This document shows positions 59,168 through 64,000 of a stretch of DNA of 64,000 nucleotides, piece by piece. A program made the translations under genes and the position numbers. Origin of the DNA: Paralvinella palmiformis (taxonomy: Eukaryota > Annelida > Polychaeta > Terebellida > Alvinellidae); assembly GCA_025642065.1 (NCBI GenBank), contig JAODUP010000328.1, positions 209,001 to 273,000 on the forward strand. The letters run 5' to 3'. The notes under the pieces were generated by a model. It saw nothing but the letters and a program-made list of their open reading frames with translations. It was not told where the DNA came from and made no database searches. Position 1 is the first letter of the stretch; every line of letters begins with the position of its first letter.

Positions 59168-60334
59168 TATGTGCGTGCGTGCGTGCATACTTTTATTTGT
59201 ACGGTCAGTTGGTGTCTCAAGGCCAGAGATATCTTGCTAGTCTAGAAAATAGTTATTCCGTTTCGATGGCAGTACTATTGGTCATATGGTCGAATTAAAA
59301 AAAAGAGATGCAAATCACTTGTTTTTAATCCATACCAATGCCCGCTGTTCATACGATCCACACAACAACACGCCGTTGGCTTCCTTTCACTTATACATTC
59401 GCACTATAACACGTCCTTGATGGTGTGTGTGTGTGTGTGTGTGTGTTCCATCGAGCAATATCGGATTCGATCAGATTAGTTATCAAGGCTTTTATTGTAT
59501 CTTAGACAGTGGGTTATTGTTATAACTAGTCATGTGGCTTGTCCGGTAGCAGCTGTCGTGACAGTTTCGTGTCACGGGTAATTAAGCGAATTTGCTAAAA
59601 CTCCACATGGACCGGTTTAGATTGAAGTTATCCCGACCAAACACTCGGCTTGCTTGTTGTTTGTTTGTTTGTTTGTTTGTTGTTTTTCCTTCAGTTCTTT
59701 TCTCTTGTTTTGGTTTGTTTCCGAACTGCCATCATGGGAATTTTAAAGCCATTGTTGGTACGAGTTTCTACATAGCTTAGTTAGATCGTGTGTGAAGATG
59801 GAGGCTTAAAACAAAGCGAAGCGTGGATCGTGTACAAAGAACGGAGCTTCCTCGTTCGCTTCTATATGTATCTCCATGGGTTTGTTATGATGATAGTAAC
59901 TTGGGGAATGATGGCGTTCCTTTATCTGTTTATAGACTCTTCAATAACTGTATAGTTTTTTTTTTCTTCTTGTAGTTATCAATGTGATGGAAACACCTTT
60001 TATAAAATGTGATTTATTTTAAGTAATATACACCATACGAGAGTATAGGTAATTGTAAAGAAGGTCAGACGATTGTGGGGAAAGGGGGAGAAAGGAAAAA
60101 GATTTAAACGGACAAGCACGGGACGGGGTATGAGGAAGAAGGACGAAGTTTACATACAGTCCTAATGAGGTTTACTTTCAGGCTGATGGTTTCAAAGGGC
60201 GCTTCCATAGTGTATTTGGTTGTGAATCTTGGGTACTATAGTATCTAAGATATATGACTGAATGTTTGTCTTATCTGTGTCAGTGAGATGTCCCGTCTGA
60301 TTATTTCATTTCCCAAAACTTATTGAGTTGTTGT

Positions 60335-60425
60335 TGGTGTTATTGAGATGTTTAGCCACTGACTAAACAAACACCTTACAAATACAGGTATATGTTGGAT
60401 TCGAACTGGCAATTTCTTACCCCCC
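60335..60425 (-). mobile_element. SINE family C fragment
   Basis: Minus strand: B-box-like cagttcgaatccaac, then cctgtatttgtaaggtgttt and gtggctaaacatctc. Confidence 0.5.
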
Positions 60426-60539
60426 CCCCCTTCCGCCAAGTATTAAGTCACTGGATGTTATCAATATACAAATAGACTAGTTAACATTATGTTAAATTAC
60501 CCGAGATCCGATGGCAGACTTCACTACCAATGGACAAAC

Positions 60540-60690
60540 GCTCTGTTGACACAGCTGGCAGGGCGCTGGTTGGTAAGCCACTAGGTCGGGGTTCAAATCC
60601 CAGTGTTAGGTGTATTTATGGGGCTGTTTGTTTCTTCTGATCGTCCCAATTTCCATCGGAGTTGAGGAGGCTAGCGTCACAGCTATAAAA
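60540..60690 (+). mobile_element. SINE-like repeat, tRNA-derived
   Basis: Head cagggcgctggttggtaagc, B-box cggggttcaaatcccag, then gtgtatttatggggctg. Related to family C in body, with a different head. Confidence 0.55.
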
Positions 60691-61324
60691 CAAAACTCGC
60701 TCCACCAATAATAAAATACTAATATTGATATTTATTTCCAATTCGCATATTATTTCTTACCAATACAGTTGATACAAATTGGAGCACCTGCGTAGCTACT
60801 TACAGCTGCCTTTCCACGGGATCCGTGATACGCAATGCCCAATAAGATAAATATGTCACATGTTTCTGTGTGAGACCAGGAGAGAGAATGGGGAAGACGA
60901 GTGAAGCCAGGTATAAGATATCAATTAATAAATGTATAAGAAGTAAAGCGTACTATCTTGTTAAGTACGGTGACACATCATAATGAGGAGGAGACAATGG
61001 TTAACTGATTAAATGTGTTCATCGTGTGGGCTACTATTAGTGAGATGTGTTCAGAGCTCTTATTACCTTTTTTTTACTGGGGGTATCACTGTACAGTGCC
61101 CTTGAATGGATTCTAGTAGGCAGGGCGCTTTATTAAATATAGTATTATTACTATTGTATGTGTTTGGAATCATTGTCGGCATTATCATTAGAAAAACAAA
61201 CCTAACCTGATTGTTTTTATCCGATGAGTTTGTTATTAGCTAATCAGTTGTTTGTTTTTTGTTTTTTTGGGGGGGGGTTACGCTTACGGCTTAGCTTGAT
61301 TGTGTTCAGTGTATAGGTTCGTTT

Positions 61325-61520
61325 GTATGGTGGATGAGGGTCGTGTGGTGGATGGGTGAGGGTCGTGTGGTGGATGGGTGAGGGTCGTGTGGTGGATGGG
61401 TGAGGGTCGTGTGGTGGATGGGTGAGGGTCGTATGGTGGATGGGTGAGGTCGTATGGTGAATGGGTGAGGGTCGTATGGTGGATGGGTGAGGGTCGTGTG
61501 GTGGATCAGTGAGGGTCGTA
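61325..61520 (+). repeat. 22-bp minisatellite, about nine units
   Basis: Unit gtcgtgtggtggatgggtga plus gg, nearly identical between units (g/a changes, one unit shorter). It produces an artefactual PIHHTTLTHPPHD-type frame on the minus strand. Confidence 0.95.
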
Positions 61521-61629
61521 TGGAAGCTGGATAGGGGGAGCGATAATACGTACTTCATCCCCACTATTGTGGTCGAATGTTCTTGAAGAGAGACGGGAAA
61601 TGTTCCGTTTTTATCTGTCTCGTTGGGTC

Positions 61630-61785
61630 GGCTAAGTGTTCGAGTTGTGCTTAGAGCACTACGCTGTAAAACTACATGTTGATATCCGACCCATACCTAA
61701 GTTTATGGGATGTTTCACCCGAAAGTCGCCACTCGGCCATTTGTCTCATGTGTGACAAGCGACGAGGCTAAATAGCTCATCCACC
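61630..61785 (+). mobile_element. SINE family C, plus-strand copy
   Basis: gtgcttagagcactacgctg head, degraded B-box, tttatgggatgtttcaccc, gtcgccactcggcc, catgtgtgacaagcgac and gaggctaaatagc, in the same order as 40296-40470. Confidence 0.68.
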
Positions 61786-62248
61786 CATTGGTTCAGCTGC
61801 TCTGTTTATCACAGTAAACTCACTGAACCTTGATGACCTGTTAATATTTCTGGTATCGGGTCTGGTCTTTCTCATCAGCGCTAGCTGCTAGGTGTTCATA
61901 AAGTCATAATTATATGACGTCTGTTTACCAGGTGTTTACTTAACTAAGTCGTTCATCCCTCCGCATTAGTACATTGCAGTTGCCTGGCAGTGCGCACCTG
62001 TGTGGTAATATCGCTTAGGCAGTAACAAGTGTTACCTGTTGTTGAAATGGACGAATACTGGTCATTCAGGCTGCCATTAAGAAATGCAAATGTCTGAGCG
62101 ATATTCTGCGTTGCATTCATTTTATTCTGTTTTTATATTGGCGGCATTCATGGAATTGGTATCACCAAATGTGGATATGCACGACGAATAACTGATTTTG
62201 TTAAATGGAGTGAATTAGTCAAGCATATTTATTTGCCATTTCACGGTG

Positions 62249-62285
62249 ATTGTTATTCGCGATACGATTGTTATTCGCGATACGA
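62249..62285 (+). repeat. Short tandem duplication
   Basis: gattgttattcgcgatac occurs twice in direct succession. Confidence 0.9.
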
Positions 62286-62387
62286 TTAGCGAAACTTTTA
62301 ATAATTGTTAGAAGAAAGCAGATGGGAGACTAAAATAACCATGATAAACTTCTTTTGGTAGTGTGAAATATCGAATATCTTGAATAA

Positions 62388-62515
62388 CAGATCCGGAACA
62401 TTGACGTTTACGGTTAAAATTGCGGGATTATCACGGTTTATCGCTCAGTGGACCCCCTATAAATCCCACAATGCAAAGCGCACCTAGTTTGTTTGGTTTT
62501 TGACGTCATCATGCA
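62388..62515 (+). repeat. Dispersed repeat F, copy 3
   Basis: aacagatccggaacattgac, then gtttacggttaaaat, atcacggtttatcgctcag, tcccacaatgcaaagcgc and ttgacgtcatcatgc. It lacks the outer gtacgcaggagttag part of arms 1 and 2. Confidence 0.82.
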
Positions 62516-64000
62516 ATGGGTCTATTTCTTTCCGTTTTGTTACCAACAGAAGTATGGCTGTTGGTTTGTGTGTGCTATTGGTCACTGGTATAGTCCCTAG
62601 ACAGCTTTAAGGAAAACCTCCGGTTGAAAATATTATCACTTGAACTATAAACCGCTTCGTCTTTTAGAACCTGTTAGCAATTAGATAAAACTCGGCTTCA
62701 GATGTGAAACACTCTGGAACATTTATCTTCACCTGTATTGGCCTCCCTGTTAGATTTGAATGCGCCTGTCAGCGGGTGTCGTAAAGAACGGTGGGAAAAA
62801 ACCCTCAACAACTTACTTATATCGCGAACGTTAAAGTGATGTTTTCCTGAATGTTAACAACATCTGAACGGTATTCTTTTCCGACTTATGCGTACAGCCA
62901 GCTGGTTGGGAACGTGGGGCGGCTCCGTCTGGTGCCGAAATGAATGGGTTACGTTATTATCGTTAACACGGCGTGCCGCGATGGTGTTAGGTAAATCAGT
63001 GCAGTTGAGGATGGGTTGACTGACGGTGCGTGCTGATAACTGTCTTCAGGCAGTAAAAAACTCTCACTTTACAGCGTTATCATTCTGGGATTATGTGCGA
63101 TGCTATCATCCTTGGATAACGACCTCTCACGCTCTCTGACTCTCTCCGTGTGTGTGTGTGTGTGTGTGTCAATTCTTTTTATTACGGTATATGTTTGGAG
63201 CGATCTCCTCGCTGGTGGTACTAGCAGTACGGTGATGTATGTGTGTGCGTATCACGGTTATCAGCTTTCTCTATCTGGATCAGTTGCTAACACGTGATAT
63301 AACGTTATCTTCTGGCAAAGAGCTTGAGCTGCTGAAAGCAAATACAACTCCATCCCAACTCCTCATCTAATCATACCAGCAGGAGTAGTTGTTGTATCGG
63401 TAGATTGTATTAAGAATTTTAATCATAATTATTATGTTTGGTACTGTATTATTTGGTTTACGGTAATTATTCCCCCCCCCCCCCCCCTCTCTGTATTTAC
63501 GATTTATGAAATGTGTACTGATGGAATATTTTTCAAGCGCATAGAAAAGCATTGTTTTTACCGTTAGGTTTCATTTTCTTTCTGTCACTATTGATTGTGC
63601 CGAAGTAGACCGATTCGTTGACCCTTCCCTCCCCAGAATTTAGCACGATGCCACCACAGAGCTGGTTTCAGTTGTCATCCATGTGGTGCAAATCTGCTGC
63701 AAACGAGAAATATCAAAAGTGATTTGGTTTTTCAGTCTTCAAATGATATGATAAACAGTTGTGTTCAGTTGGCTTCTCGCGGACCACCTTGTCACCGTTA
63801 GCCGTGTAGTAGTATGTCTGGATGGTGTTTTTTCTCTTCTCTTGTTTTCTTCTAACTATATTGGCGTTGAACAGTGGAACGTGTATGAGAAGGGAGGGTG
63901 CACTAAATAGGGGTCAGGGTCAGTGGGTGGAGTGTGATGGTTATTGGCAACTGTGACACCAGATTGTAGTTAGTTTAAATATGTTAAAGACGTAATAGTA
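62516..64000. other. Noncoding right end
   Basis: CpG-containing, no gene recognised. Contains (GT)n at 63149-63170 and poly-C at 63472-63487. Confidence 0.5.

Noticed and set aside
61325..61520. Regular direct repeats as a CRISPR-like array
   Set aside because: Units abut without unique spacers, and the genome is eukaryotic.
61244..61564. 106-codon minus-strand frame with HHTTLTHPPHDPHPS-type repeats
   Set aside because: Translation of the 22-bp minisatellite; no start context or splice support.
63640..63721. Short frame MPPQSWFQLSSMWCKSAANE after a CCCAG acceptor
   Set aside because: 24 codons to a stop, no recognised protein and no strong donor.

Overview
This is a eukaryotic, most likely molluscan, genomic window. 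The evidence is AT-rich introns with GT-AG splice sites, many (TA)n, (CA)n and (CT)n microsatellites, tRNA-derived SINEs, small inverted-repeat DNA transposons, and two conserved animal housekeeping genes split into many exons. No bacterial features, CRISPR array, rRNA or intact tRNA gene was found. The assignment to molluscs is an inference from repeat style and overall composition; the species cannot be named.

Left part (about 0.3-10 kb, minus strand): a gene reconstructed here from seven coding exons whose phases all agree. It encodes a 514-residue protein recognised as BORCS6 (lyspersin, C17orf59), a subunit of the lysosome-positioning BORC complex. The C-terminal helical domain is spread over exons 4-7, and the long Ser/acidic N-terminus is almost all in exon 1.

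Middle part (about 17.1-39.7 kb, plus strand): a gene reconstructed from fifteen coding exons, recognised as NOL9 (Clp1/Grc3-family polynucleotide 5'-kinase of pre-rRNA processing). The kinase core has a P-loop (GGKGVGKS), an ECDVGQ motif and an NTMGW motif. The N-terminus is unusual. Four consecutive exons, the later three of symmetric 2-2 phase, end in related modules (WSxSGKW-like core, Ser-rich spacer, Leu-Arg at the splice junction), which looks like serial exon duplication. The first of these exons carries an apparent one-base insertion in an A run that breaks the frame.

The two genes are head to head. Between them, at about 15.0-15.25 kb, lies a local CpG peak with an ACCGGAAGT (ETS/GABP-type) motif and a CACGTG E-box, the best candidate for a shared bidirectional promoter. 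The two genes act in different processes (lysosome transport and ribosome biogenesis).

Right part (about 40-64 kb): no recognisable gene. Composition changes just past the 3' end of NOL9. CpG becomes common and the sequence is less AT-rich. It contains SINEs, minisatellites, an inverted pair of a dispersed repeat, long homopolymer G/C runs, and two unproven candidate exons near 55.1 and 59.1 kb. It could be intergenic or the long first intron of a gene lying further right. Mobile-element remains across the window include an hAT-type element with a perfect 8-bp target duplication and a pogo-like repeat nested inside it, a BED-finger hAT fossil, a TIR element carrying a SINE with a 15-bp target duplication, and several SINE families.
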